Shown: positions 45,192 to 55,545 of the stretch, in pieces
How the letters are laid out: each line of letters begins with the position of its first letter
How positions within the stretch are numbered: position 1 is the first letter of the stretch
NCBI GenBank assembly: GCA_026003895.1
Contig: BPIC01000005.1
Span: 1-64,000 of the forward strand
Length of the DNA stretch: 64,000 nucleotides
From: Dehalococcoidia bacterium
Lineage (GTDB): Bacteria; Chloroflexota; Dehalococcoidia; SpSt-223
Direction of reading: 5' to 3'
The notes under the pieces: model-generated
Seen by the model: the letters and a program-made list of their open reading frames with translations, nothing else
Told to the model about the DNA's origin: nothing
Database searches by the model: none
Position numbers and translations under genes: made by a program

Positions 45192-48080
45192 TTGGGGCTG
45201 CAGCTTACCCTGCTTGGGCGGTTTCGCGCAGCCGTCGACGGGGTGGTAATCGATAGCGGCGCGTGGCGGCGTCGCAAGGCTTCCGCCCTCGTCAAACTGC
45301 TTGCGCTTCAGCCCGGCGGTCGGTTGCACCGCGACCAAGTGCTCGATCAGCTTTGGCCTGAGGCAGAGCCAGAGGCGGCCCTGAATAATCTCCACCAAGC
45401 CCTACACGCGGCAAGGCGCGCCTTGGAGCCGGATCGGCCCGGCAGCCGCTTCCTTCGGTGGAGCGGCGACGTGCTGGAGCTTTCGCCTGACGAGCCGATC
45501 ATCAGCGATGTGGCGGAATTTCAAGCGTGCGCAGCGGCTGCACGCGCCCATGGCGACGTCGAAGAGCTTGCGGCGGCGGTTGCCCGCTACAGCGGCGATC
45601 TCCTGCTGGAAGACCTGTACGAAGACTGGTCCGTTCCGTCCCGCGAGATGCTGCGCGCGACCTACGTCGAGTTGCTGCGCCGCTACGCCGAACGACTGCT
45701 GAGCAGCGGCGACGCTCCTGCTGCCGTCGAGGCCGCGAAGCAGCTCGTCACTGCAGAGCCGCTCGACGATTCAGCACAGCTCTTTCTCGTTGAGTTGTTG
45801 ATGTCGCTTGGCCGGCGGCGCGAGGCGCTTCAACACCTCGATCGATTTCGCGAGACCTTCCGGCGGGAACTTGGCGTCGATCTCCCGCCGGCGGCGGTGG
45901 CACTTGAGCGGCGCCTGCTTGGCGGCGCAGCGATCGCCGGCGAGCCACTCCAAGCGCCGCCGACTCGCTTTATTGGTCGCCGTCGGGAGATGGAAGAGGT
46001 GGGGGCGCTGCTGCGCCGAGCTCGCCTCGTCACCATTGTCGGGCCCGGTGGGGGCGGCAAGTCGCGCCTTGCGGTGGAGGTGCTGGCGCGCGCGGTTGCC
46101 GACTCTTCGGCTGCTGTCGGCATTGTCGACTTGGCCGTCGTGGATCACTCCATGCACGTGTCTGAGACAATCGCCCGCGACCTTGGTGTGGACCCGCGAG
46201 ATGACGCGCTGGGGGCCGTTGTCCGCCACTACCGCGAGCGGCCGGCGATCGTTCTCCTCGACAATTGCGAGCATGTCGTTGACGCCGTCGCTCGGGTGGC
46301 GAGGCACCTGATGGGGGCGTGCCCGCGGCTGCGGCTGCTTGCGACGAGCCGCGAACCCTTGGGCGTCTCCGGCGAGACCGTCTGGCGCATCCCGCCTCTT
46401 GCCCTTCCGACCGGTCCGGAGGACGCTGACGCGGACGCGGTGCACCTGTTTCTCGATCGGGGCCCGGCTGCATGTCCCCGCCTTCGAGCGATCCTCCGAA
46501 AACGCTGCCGCGATTGCTGAAATCTGCGTCCGGCTCGACGGCCTGCCGCTCGCTCTCGAATTGGCAGCGGCGCGGGTGGGCAGCCTCACGCCTGCGCAAA
46601 TCGCGGCTCGGCTTGGCGAAAGTAGTGCCCTGCTTGACAACGGCAGCCGGGTGGCCGACCGGCGCCATCGCACACTGGAGGCTGCGCTGGATTGGAGCTA
46701 TGTCCTGCTTCGTCGGGACGAGCAGGCTGCCCTGCCGCCGGTTAACAATCTTTGGTGGCGACTTCGGATTAAGACGCCGCCGAACGAGTGTGCGCGTTTG
46801 GGACGCTGACCAACCGGCCGCTTCTCCCAATCATTAGCAACGTGGTCGACAAGTCGTTCGTAACGGCCGATCTCAGCGGGAACGAGGCGCGCTACCGGTT
46901 GTCGGAGGTTGTTCGGCAGTTCGCCGCCGCGAGGCTGGATGCCACCGAAGCGTGCGAGGTCCGGCGGCGGGAGGCGCGACTGGGCGTTCGCGCTGGTCGA
47001 GGAGGTTGCTCCCCGCCTCGGTGATCGTGACGAGGGCCGCTGGCTCGACCGGCTAGAGCCGCGACTATGGTCACCTCGCGCGCTGCCCTCGACGACGCGC
47101 TGGAAGACGGAGCCGTTGCTCAAGCGCTGCACATCGGAGGCAATCTTTGGCGCTTCTGGCAGTCGCGCGGGCGCATTCTTGAAGGGCTTCGCTGGCTGAA
47201 TGTTGCGCTCCACCGCGATAGCGGCACGCCGAGTGCGGCTCGCGCCGAGGCGCTGAACGGCCGCGGGCGGTCTCGCCAACGACATCGGCGATTACGCCCG
47301 CGCCGCTACTGCACACGAGGAGTGCCTTGCCATTTGGCGTGCCCTCGACTACCCGCCTGGCATTGCTTCCTCGCTCAATAATCTTGGCAACGTCGCCCGG
47401 AATTGTGGAGACCAGTCGACCGCAGAGCGGTATTACGACGAGAGCTTGCGGGCTCTTTGCATCACTCGGCGATGTGGCACGGCAGGCGCTCGTGCTGCTG
47501 AACCGGGGGAAACTCGAGCGTCGACGAGGACAAACCGAGGCAGCCGAGGCCGCGTTTGAGCGAAGCCTTTTGCTCTATCGCGAGGTCGGAGATCTCCAAG
47601 GCATCGCCTCGGCGCTCAATCGCCTCGGCGACCTCGCCCGCGAACGCGGTGATCTGGCACTCGCGCGAACGTTGCACGACGAAGCCCTCGCGATGTTTCA
47701 CCAGCAACGAGGCGACCGCTGGGGCCAAGCAATCGCACTGAATTACTTGGCGTTGGCAGCTCTCGCCGACGGGGATCCTGCCGGCACGACTGCGCTTGCT
47801 CAGGGAGCGCTCCGGGCTCTTGCGGGACCTGCCCATTGCGCGACGATGTCGCGGTGAGCCTCGCCGCGATAGGGCTGGCGCAGTCCATTGTCGACCGGGA
47901 AACACTCGGCGCTACTCTGCTCGGCGCGTCGGAAGGCCTCCGTCGAATCACGAGGTGAAGGGCCGTTGCTTCCGCTGGACGGACGAGTTGAAGTCGGCGT
48001 ACCGTGCTGGCCGACTGCTTTCGTTAGAACGGGCGATCGCGCTTGCGCTGGACGCGCCGCCGCTGAATGCTGCCCCCGGT
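45192..48080 (+). pseudogene. Large BTAD/SARP-type regulator with NB-ARC ATPase and TPR domains, frameshifted
   Basis: TTG 45192 (GGAACGAGG upstream) begins LQLTLLGRFRAAVDGVVI, an OmpR-like winged helix (RRRKASALVKLLALQPGGRL; LWPEAEPEAALNNLHQALHA), then the BTAD domain (YSGDLLLEDLYEDWSVPSRE) to residue 250, then an STAND ATPase: IGRRREMEEVGALLRRARLV, Walker A VTIVGPGGGGKSRLAVEVLA, Walker B AIVLLDNCEHVVDAVARVAR, LRLLATSREPLGVSGETVWR. An extra G in the run near 46461 breaks the frame; later pieces (LDGLPLALELAAARVGSLTP; NVVDKSFVTADLSGNEARYR; TPR units such as LQGIASALNRLGDLARERGD; the end AYRAGRLLSLERAIALALDA) lie in other frames. The 3' end is approximate. Targets unknown. Confidence 0.75.
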
Positions 48081-48539
48081 TGCCCGTCACCTCCCAGGCG
48101 AGCTTATCGCACGTGTAAGCAGAATGTAAGTGACGGTTGGCATACTGGTCCCACTTTTGCAGAAGAGGTTGGTGGTGCAGGCTCCATACGCCTCGTTCCT
48201 CATCCGGCTTTGGCACTCTCCGGCGATTGGTGATCGCTGGCATGTTCGCCATCTCCAGACCGGCGACTCCGCGCAGCTTCGCACGCTGGCAGACGTAGCG
48301 GCGTGGCTTGAGACGATCCGAGCCACCACCGCCCGCCACCCTCGCCTCGGATCTTCGGGACTCCCCTCCCCAATAACCCGACTAGCCCCGGGTTCTCCAA
48401 CACGGTCGCCGTGAGGGTCTTGGGAAATCCCGCGGTGACCGAATATAGTAGAGGCAGCGCGGCAGGCGCAGCCGACGGAAGCGCTGGATGGCGGGGACGC
48501 TCCGCCCATGGTGCTTGCGCGCCAGGTCGGGAGCATGAT

Positions 48540-49908
48540 TTGGATCTTGTAAGTCCCCGCACCGCCGACGCCTCGCGGTTGCCCGAGCCGGGGCGGGCTC
48601 GTCGCGTCTCTGGTCGCCGGCAGTTCTTGCGGACTCTTGCTGCTCTTGGTCTCGGCGGGCTCGCCGCCGGCGGCAGTGCGCTGCTCCTTCGTGACTACGG
48701 CCCGGGCCTGATCCGCTCCTTTAGCGCACGTCTCGCGCCCCCGCGCGCCCTTGGAATGGTTGCCGATTCCCGGTGCGCTCCCGCTCCGCTCAATGGCCGG
48801 AATGTTCGGCCGCCGGTTCCCGTCGGACATGCAGATCATCCGCGACCTCGGCATCCCGATCGCGCGCTGGGGCCTCCTGTGGCACCAGATTGAGCGCGAG
48901 CGGGGAGTCTTCACCTTCGATGCCCATGATGAGGTGGCGAATTTCGGCCGCAGGTATGGCATTCGGTTTTGTTGGACACTCGCCTACGGGAACCCGCTGT
49001 ACGACGGGCAGTACCGTGTCGAGACTGACGCTGCCCGCGCCGCGTTCGTTCGCTACGCCGAAGAATGTGTCCGGCGCTATGACGACGTCGCCGCGTTCTG
49101 GGAGATCTGGAACGAGCCAAATCATGCCGTCTGGGGGTTCAATGACGGCGATCCGGCAGCCTACGCGAGTCTCGTTCGCGAAACGGCGCGGGCGATCAAG
49201 GCGCTCGGCGCGTCTGGCCGGGTGATTGCGGGCTCACTCTCGACGGTCGACGAGCCCTACTTGCGTGACATGATCGCCGCGAATCTTGGTACCGACGTCG
49301 ACATCGTCTCTGTCCAGCCGTATCGCTGGGAGCCACCGGAAACGGTGTTGAACGATCTCCCGAAGGCACGAATCCTCGTCCGTGGTCGGCAGGTCGCCTT
49401 CACCGAGTGGGGCTATAGCACCCATTTGGATCCTCAAAGCCCTGGCCCGAGCCTGACGGAGCAAGCGGCCTACGTTGTTCGCGTCCTCTTAGTCGGAAAC
49501 GTCGCTCGCGTCCCGCTCGTCGTGTGGTACGACGCTTCAGACGACGGAACGGACAAGACGTGGCCCGACGACAATTATGGGCTGACGTTTCCCGACCTCA
49601 CTCCAAAGCCGGGCTATTACGCGGTAAAGAACCTGATGGCGCTGGTCGGCGAGCGTCGGCCTGCCGCCTATCTCGATACCGGCCGCTTTTTCGCTGTCTC
49701 CTATCCAAGCACGACTGCCCCATTGACGCTTATCTGGGCGTCCGGTCTTGCCCCGGTAACCCTCGCGCTCCAAGCCCCAATCGACGTGGTTAGCCTCCTC
49801 GACCCGACAAGGACCCCCCGGCAGGTGCGCGGCAACCTCGTCCTCCCAACGGACGACGTGTTCGCAATCAACCATCCGCTCGAAAGCGTCCTCAACGACG
49901 TCATTTAG
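48540..49908 (+). pseudogene. Tat-exported glycosidase of clan GH-A (PslG/GH39-like), one frameshift near 48.76 kb
   Basis: The N-terminal frame carries a twin-arginine signal, VSGRRQFLRTLAALGLGGLA, best started at TTG 48540 (GGGAG upstream). Between about 48750 and 48790 the frame moves by one base. The catalytic part then reads MAGMFGRRFPSDMQIIRDLG, ARWGLLWHQIERERGVFTFD, the acid/base glutamate in AAFWEIWNEPNHAVWGFNDG, and the nucleophile in RQVAFTEWGYSTHLD. The C-terminal region is a small beta domain. GH39-type enzymes such as PslG cut exopolysaccharide; a comparable role here is inferred from the glycosyltransferase/flippase genes downstream. Full length after correction would be about 455 residues. 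Confidence 0.65.
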
Positions 49909-50275
49909 CGGCGCGGTCAGGCATCCACCGTTTACCTCGGGCTTCTCGTCATCTCGGTGTTTGGGGTATGCCCCAGTTGGGTCACGACCTGATAGGACGA
50001 TAGTCCGAGCATTTCACCTCGGCTGACCGAACGTTCTAGCAAGAAAGTCATGCCCGGCAGGTAGAACGGAGCTTCGTGCTGCCCTTTCACGCTCATGAGC
50101 TCGCCATGACCTTCTCCCAGTCGAGCTCTCGTCACCAGTCATGGGCAAATGGAGCAACCAAAGGTACCATCGCGGACCCCTCAAAGGCTGCCGATATCGA
50201 CACCGAGAGCACATCAACCGTTCATCGCTTCGTTTGAAGCCTGGACGGAGTCTCCCCGGCGACTCGGTGATCGTT
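49909..50275. other. Intergenic between two glycosidase genes
   Basis: About 370 bases. No gene, riboswitch or T-tailed hairpin recognised. An in-frame ATG at 50141 extends the following gene, but the extension is Arg-rich and would bury the signal peptide. Confidence 0.4.
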
Positions 50276-52375
50276 ATGGACTGGCTCCGGAGTGACCGTC
50301 ACGCTGTTCCCTTGAAGGGCTTCTTCGTCCGCAGCCGTCTCTTGCCCCGAACAGGAGTTGCGGTTGCGGTCTTGGCGTCGGTTCTCGGCGCTCCGCTGAT
50401 GGGCTACGCTGAAGGCCCTACGGGACCTCGAGTCTTTATTCCGGTTGCGGCAACTGAGGCCGATACGAGTGGTGGCAGCGGCTCCCAACTTGCCACACCG
50501 CCCTCGATCGCGATCGTTGCCCCGAGCGCGGGAACCACGCTGCGAGGGATCTTTCAGGTTCGGGCGAAGGCCTCCGGCATTTCCCACGCGGTTGCTAAGG
50601 TCGACAATGGTTCTCCGGTGACGCTCAACTACGATCGGGGGTCTGGCGACTGGGTTGGCACGATCGACAGCCGCAACTTCCCATCGGGCCGTCACACGCT
50701 CACGGTAGTTGGCGAGGGCCGACGCCGGTCGACCGTCGAGGCGACAATCACTGACATTCAGTTCGACAATGCGCTAGCGACGCCGACTCCATCGTCGAAA
50801 CCAGCCGCACCGCCTACCCAGTCTCCGACGCCGACCGCCACGCCGAGCGGTGTTGGGTCGCCGCCCCCTCCGGCGGATGGTGGGGTGGTCGCTCAAATAT
50901 TCGATGACTCGTTGGCACCAGCCTGGGAGAACTGGTCGTGGGATGGCACGGCGCGGTTCGACACGAGCGACCCGGTCTTCAGGGGAAGCCGGGCCATCAG
51001 CTTCCTCAACTTCGCTGGCTATGCCGGGCTCGATCTGCACCGCGAGACGCCGATCGACGTTGCGAAGGCCACCCATCTGCGGTTCGCCGCCCGCGCTGGG
51101 GCGCGTGACCAGCGGTTCCGGGTTGCGTTGGTGGACGGCGCGGGTAATCAACTGCCAAAGATGGCTAACCTGGTCGATTTTGGCGGCGACCCGATTGTCG
51201 AGGGATGGCGGGTCTACCAAATCCCGCTGTCCGCGTTTGGCGCAAGCGTGCAACAAGTGAAGAGTGTCTTTTTCCAAGACATCAGCGGCCGAGCGCAGCC
51301 GTCCTTCCACGTCGATGAAATTGCCTTCGCGTCCTCGACTGTGGCGGCAACGAACCCAACACCCAGCCCGGCGGCGGGGCTGGCGCCTTGGAACCCGTCT
51401 CCCGGCCAAAAGCACTATGGGATCAACCTGACGGGGGCGGAGTACACGCCGCGGTCGCTGCCCGGGGTGCTGGGGAAGGACTATGTGTATCCGTACTCGG
51501 GTGTGACGACGAGTCTGTATCCGAGTGGCTATCAAGGGTTGAGCTATTTCCGGTCGAAAGGGCTGCGGCTGGTGCGGCTGCCGGTGCGGTGGGAGCGCGT
51601 GCAGCCGGTGGCGTTTGGGCCGCTGTCGGAGGCGGATGTTGCGGGGATTCGGCGGGTGTTGGATGAGGCGGCGAGCCGGCAGCAGCAGGTGATCGTGGAG
51701 CTGCACAACTCGGATGGGTACTATGGGGTGAAGCTGAGTGCGGGGCAAGCGGGGCAGTTTGCGGATGTCTGGCAGAAGCTTGCTGGGGTGTTGGTGGGGC
51801 ATCCGGGGCTGTATGGGTATGAACTGCTGAATGAGCCGGCTGAGTTGGTGGGGGGGAGTGGGACGTGGAAGGTTCTGGCGCAAGCGGGGCTGGAGGGGAT
51901 TCGGCGGGTAGACCGGAGTGCGTGGGTGCTGATTCCGGGCTACCAGTGGCAGAAGGCGAGCACGTGGCGGACGTACAATGAAGACCTGCTGCTGACGGAC
52001 CCGTCGGGGAAGCTGTTGTATGCGGCGCATATCTATTTTGATTGGGATGCGACGGGGTTTCACCGATACAGCTACGATGCGGGTGGGGCGTACCCGATGA
52101 TTGGGGTGGATCGGGTGCGGGGGTATCTGGAGTGGCTGGCGGAGCACCGGGTGCAGGGGATCATCACGGAGTATGGGGTGGTGGACCACGATCCGCGGTG
52201 GTTGACGGTGTTGGAGAACTTTCTGCGGGTGGTGGACAGTGACCCGTGGGTGGTGGGAGCGGTGGCGTGGGCGGCGGGGCCGTTGTGGGGGACGCCGCGC
52301 GATCTTGGACTGGACCCGCTCAACGGCAAGGACCAGCCGCAGATGCAGGTGATCGCCAAATTCCCGAGCCGCTAG
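50276..52375 (+). CDS. Secreted multidomain GH5-type glycoside hydrolase 1
   Basis: ATG 50276 puts a signal peptide at the start (LLPRTGVAVAVLASVLGAPL then GYAEGP); 699 residues. After VFIPVAATEAD come an Ig-like domain (SIAIVAPSAGTTLRGIFQVR, residues 80-160), a Pro/Thr linker, a beta-sandwich carbohydrate-binding-like domain (WENWSWDGTARFDTSDPVFR; FFQDISGRAQPSFHVDEIAF, residues 205-360), a second linker and the catalytic barrel from residue 380: LRLVRLPVRWERVQPVAFGP, VIVELHNSDGYYGV, the acid/base in LYGYELLNEPAELVGGSG, and the nucleophile in VQGIITEYGVVDHDPRWLT. The barrel DNA is nearly identical to that of the next gene and uses G-ending codons unlike its own 5' half. Confidence 0.82.
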   Translation: MDWLRSDRHAVPLKGFFVRSRLLPRTGVAVAVLASVLGAPLMGYAEGPTGPRVFIPVAATEADTSGGSGSQLATPPSIAIVAPSAGTTLRGIFQVRAKASGISHAVAKVDNGSPVTLNYDRGSGDWVGTIDSRNFPSGRHTLTVVGEGRRRSTVEATITDIQFDNALATPTPSSKPAAPPTQSPTPTATPSGVGSPPPPADGGVVAQIFDDSLAPAWENWSWDGTARFDTSDPVFRGSRAISFLNFAGYAGLDLHRETPIDVAKATHLRFAARAGARDQRFRVALVDGAGNQLPKMANLVDFGGDPIVEGWRVYQIPLSAFGASVQQVKSVFFQDISGRAQPSFHVDEIAFASSTVAATNPTPSPAAGLAPWNPSPGQKHYGINLTGAEYTPRSLPGVLGKDYVYPYSGVTTSLYPSGYQGLSYFRSKGLRLVRLPVRWERVQPVAFGPLSEADVAGIRRVLDEAASRQQQVIVELHNSDGYYGVKLSAGQAGQFADVWQKLAGVLVGHPGLYGYELLNEPAELVGGSGTWKVLAQAGLEGIRRVDRSAWVLIPGYQWQKASTWRTYNEDLLLTDPSGKLLYAAHIYFDWDATGFHRYSYDAGGAYPMIGVDRVRGYLEWLAEHRVQGIITEYGVVDHDPRWLTVLENFLRVVDSDPWVVGAVAWAAGPLWGTPRDLGLDPLNGKDQPQMQVIAKFPSR
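51415..52355 (+). repeat. 941-bp direct repeat, copy 1 (GH5 catalytic block)
   Basis: Matches 53053-53993 at an offset of 1638 bases; reading the two side by side, I noted three substitutions and no indel. The block covers the complete catalytic domain and nothing else. Confidence 0.9.
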
Positions 52376-52798
52376 CCTTCGAGCGGGCGGGAGAGCGCTT
52401 GTTCAGCTGCCAAGCGATTTCAGTGGGCTGCTCAGCAGTGACGACGTTCAAGCCGGGCCTTTGGTTGCCGTTACGGGAGCGAGGGGCGGTTGCTCGTCGT
52501 GAGACGTGGCGGTGACTGCCTTCGGCGTGCGCGACGATGCGCAGAACCCGCCGGCGCCGCTTACGGACGCTCCGCTCCGACTGAGGTGGCGTCTGACTGT
52601 GAATGCGCTGAGCGTCTTCCTGCTGGGAGCTCGCTGACCAAGAGGTGTCGACTGCTCCGGCGGACGTCCTTCCGTCATGCCGGCCGACGAAACCACCCCG
52701 TCAGCGAAGCCGTAGATTGTGAGAGAGGGTCCCCGCTGTTTCTCGCGGCTTGGGGAGGCCGTCCTCTAGAATGTGCGGGAAGGGGCGCCCGCGAACCC
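52376..52798. other. Intergenic between the two GH5 genes
   Basis: About 420 bases with an open but Arg/Ser-rich frame in phase with the next gene and no recognised domain. TAGAAT at 52767-52772 could be a -10 for the next gene, but no matching -35 is seen. Confidence 0.4.
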
Positions 52799-54226
52799 GT
52801 GAAGAACCGTGCACTCGTCCACCCCAAGTGTCCTAGGGTTGGCTTTCGACCAGTTTCCGTGGCCTTGATCGCGCTTTTGCTCCTATCGGTAATTGCGCCT
52901 TCTGCCACCGCTGAGGGGCCAGACCGACTCTACCTCCCCACTGTCGCGGTCCAAAATGGAACCGGCGACGCCCGACCACTTTCGACAGCGGTTCCGAGGG
53001 CGGTCGCCAAGCTCGGCCGCCCAGCGCCCTCGCAGCCAGCCGGAACCAAGCTCTATGGGATCAACCTGACGGGGGCGGAGTACACGCCGCGGTCGCTGCC
53101 CGGGGTGCTAGGGAAGGACTATGTGTATCCGTACTCGGGTGTGACGACGAGTCTGTATCCGAGTGGCTATCAAGGGTTGAGCTATTTCCGGTCGAAAGGG
53201 CTGCGGCTGGTGCGGCTGCCGGTGCGGTGGGAGCGCGTGCAGCCGGTGGCGTTTGGGCCGCTGTCGGAGGCGGATGTTGCGGGGATTCGGCGGGTGTTGG
53301 ATGAGGCGGCGAGCCGGCAGCAGCAGGTGATCGTGGAGCTGCACAACTCGGATGGGTACTATGGGGTGAAGCTGAGTGCGGGGCAAGCGGGGCAGTTTGC
53401 GGATGTCTGGCAGAAGCTTGCTGGGGTGTTGGTGGGGCATCCGGGGCTGTATGGGTATGAACTGCTGAATGAGCCGGCTGAGTTGGTGGGGGGGAGTGGG
53501 ACGTGGAAGGTTCTGGCGCAAGCGGGGCTGGAGGGGATTCGGCGGGTAGACCGGAGTGCGTGGGTGCTGATTCCGGGCTACCAGTGGCAGAAGGCGAGCA
53601 CGTGGCGGACGTACAATGAAGACCTGCTGCTGACGGACCCGTCGGGGAAGCTGTTGTATGCGGCGCATATCTATTTTGATTGGGATGCGACGGGGTTTCA
53701 CCGGTACAGCTACGATGCGGGTGGGGCGTACCCGATGATTGGGGTGGATCGGGTGCGGGGGTATCTGGAGTGGCTGGCGGAGCACCGGGTGCAGGGGATC
53801 ATCACGGAGTATGGGGTGGTGGACCACGATCCGCGGTGGTTGACGGTGTTGGAGAACTTTCTGCGGGTGGTAGACAGTGACCCGTGGGTGGTGGGAGCGG
53901 TGGCGTGGGCGGCGGGGCCGTTGTGGGGGACGCCGCGCGATCTTGGACTGGACCCGCTCAACGGCAAGGACCAGCCGCAGATGCAGGTGATCGTCCACTT
54001 CACCGGAGGCGCTGCAACACCCGGGGTCTATCGGTCGATCGCTCCCCCTCGCGAGGCATCATTCATCTCCGTTGGCTTCAGCCGCCTGATTGAGACCGCT
54101 TGCCAAGCGGTTGGACAGCCGCACGAGCGCTGTGTGGTGCGACGCGCCGTCTTCACGGGGTGGAGTCTGCTGAGCGCGTGGGTGGCGCACCTCCCCGGGA
54201 CGCCGCTGGGCGCCACGTTCAACTAA
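52799..54226 (+). CDS. Secreted GH5-type glycoside hydrolase 2
   Basis: GTG 52799 is chosen because it starts the signal peptide (VGFRPVSVALIALLLLSVIA, cleavage near SATAEG); 475 residues. The signal is followed by DRLYLPTVAVQNG, a short linker, and the same catalytic barrel as the previous gene from about residue 86 (acid/base in YELLNEP, nucleophile in IITEYGV). The Ig-like and CBM-like modules are missing. After the barrel comes a unique 75-residue tail with three cysteines (FISVGFSRLIETACQAVGQP; HERCVVRRAVFTGWSLLSAW). The stop overlaps, tail to tail, the end of the flippase gene (54223-54226). Confidence 0.8.
   Translation: MKNRALVHPKCPRVGFRPVSVALIALLLLSVIAPSATAEGPDRLYLPTVAVQNGTGDARPLSTAVPRAVAKLGRPAPSQPAGTKLYGINLTGAEYTPRSLPGVLGKDYVYPYSGVTTSLYPSGYQGLSYFRSKGLRLVRLPVRWERVQPVAFGPLSEADVAGIRRVLDEAASRQQQVIVELHNSDGYYGVKLSAGQAGQFADVWQKLAGVLVGHPGLYGYELLNEPAELVGGSGTWKVLAQAGLEGIRRVDRSAWVLIPGYQWQKASTWRTYNEDLLLTDPSGKLLYAAHIYFDWDATGFHRYSYDAGGAYPMIGVDRVRGYLEWLAEHRVQGIITEYGVVDHDPRWLTVLENFLRVVDSDPWVVGAVAWAAGPLWGTPRDLGLDPLNGKDQPQMQVIVHFTGGAATPGVYRSIAPPREASFISVGFSRLIETACQAVGQPHERCVVRRAVFTGWSLLSAWVAHLPGTPLGATFN
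53053..53993 (+). repeat. 941-bp direct repeat, copy 2 (GH5 catalytic block)
   Basis: Second copy of 51415-52355. Differences seen are at about 53110 (A for G), 53703 (G for A) and 53872 (A for G). Confidence 0.9.
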
Positions 54227-55545
54227 ACGACGGCGCGTTCCGCTGCCCGTGCGCGGGTCATTGCGCGCAGGACGACGGGCGCAGTTACCACGGCCTCCAG
54301 CGTGACCATCACGAGCCAACCGACACAGAGCCCGGGCAGACCGGCGACCAGCGCTCCGAGACTGGCAAGCACGATTTCGGCCACGCTACTGAAGACCATC
54401 AGCCGCGCTGCGTCGCGAACCCGCCCTTCGACGCGGCAAATTGCGACGAAATGGTCCTTGACGATGAGCGGGAATACCCCAAGCGCGAGGATACGAAGGC
54501 TGGGGAGCGCACCCTCGACATAGGCTGCGCCGAACAGCGACAGGATGGGCTGGGCAGCGACCAAAAGGAAGACGTTTGCGCCAAGCCCAAGCGCTGCCGC
54601 GAGAGGGATGGTAAAGCGAGCCCGTTGCCCCACCAATTCCGGCGTTCGTGCCCCGACGGCGAAAATCCCCATCGTTAGGGCAAACGGCGGTACGCTCACA
54701 AGGTTCGCGAGCATCACCGCAATATAGAAGTAGGCGGCAGCGGAAGCAGAGATGAGCGCCGTTGCGACTACGGGAAGCAGGTAATACCAAAGCTGCAGCG
54801 AAAGATTGAGCAGGTTATGGTCAAATGCGCCGCCGCGCTCCCGCCAGATCCAGTCGAGGCGGGGCAGCGTGGCAAGCTGCGCAGGAGAAAATCGACGAAC
54901 AAGGACGAACCCGACAAAGCCGAGCGAGACGACGTTCCCCGCCAGCCAGAGCGCGTAGAGCGTCATGCCATCCGCGCCGGGAACGAGACTGCCGACAATC
55001 GGGACAAAGGCGAGCTTGGCGACACTGAAAATCGTGTTTCGCCAGACTTGTGCCGACCCGAGGAGCAGCCCGAGAAACGCCTGATCGAGGACGAGCGTCA
55101 TCGACGTCACCGACACCCCGAGCGCGAAGAGGAGGTTCATCGGCAGACTGGTTGCCAGCATCTGCAGTTCGGCGATCACGAGACCGGCGGCCGCGCCGGC
55201 GAGTGACCCCAGCAGGAATGCGGCGATCCCAACGGTGGTCGTTGCGCTGACGATCAAGGCTGGCTCGCGTCCCGGTTGGCGCGGGAGCTCAGCAATCAGC
55301 ATCGTGCCGAGGCCAATCATGCCGACGTTGGCGAGGAGCGTCATCGCGGAGATGGCGGTTGCCGCGATCCCGACGTTCGCGGGCAGGAACAACCGCGCTG
55401 CGACCGTCCAGAAAGCAAAGCCGAGGATGGAGGTCACGGCCGTTGTTCCAACCATCGAAATCGCAGTGCCCAATACGGCCCGGTTTGCCGCCGAAGCGAA
55501 CGCGGCGCGCAAAGCAGCTAAGGCTCGGTTCTGGGTGCTGGTCAT
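54223..55545 (-). CDS. Polysaccharide flippase (MATE/Wzx-like, MOP superfamily)
   Basis: ATG 55545 overlaps the stop of the upstream gene (ATGA). 440 residues with 12-14 hydrophobic helices: RAVLGTAISMVGTTAVTSIL, FWTVAARLFLPANVGIAATA (the AR.L...EFG.-type motif of Wzx proteins), IGLGTMLIAELPR, AYFYIAVMLANLVSVPPFAL, PILSLFGAAYVEGALPSLRI. Expected to flip lipid-linked sugars across the membrane. It is the most downstream gene of the minus-strand polysaccharide operon. Confidence 0.85.
   Translation of the reverse strand: MTSTQNRALAALRAAFASAANRAVLGTAISMVGTTAVTSILGFAFWTVAARLFLPANVGIAATAISAMTLLANVGMIGLGTMLIAELPRQPGREPALIVSATTTVGIAAFLLGSLAGAAAGLVIAELQMLATSLPMNLLFALGVSVTSMTLVLDQAFLGLLLGSAQVWRNTIFSVAKLAFVPIVGSLVPGADGMTLYALWLAGNVVSLGFVGFVLVRRFSPAQLATLPRLDWIWRERGGAFDHNLLNLSLQLWYYLLPVVATALISASAAAYFYIAVMLANLVSVPPFALTMGIFAVGARTPELVGQRARFTIPLAAALGLGANVFLLVAAQPILSLFGAAYVEGALPSLRILALGVFPLIVKDHFVAICRVEGRVRDAARLMVFSSVAEIVLASLGALVAGLPGLCVGWLVMVTLEAVVTAPVVLRAMTRARAAERAVV

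Noticed and set aside
50774..52189. Pro/His/Arg-rich 471-codon frame antisense to the first GH5 gene (and its twin opposite the second)
   Set aside because: Arises from the G-rich codon bias of the duplicated catalytic block; no start signals, and it exists in both copies simply because the DNA is repeated.
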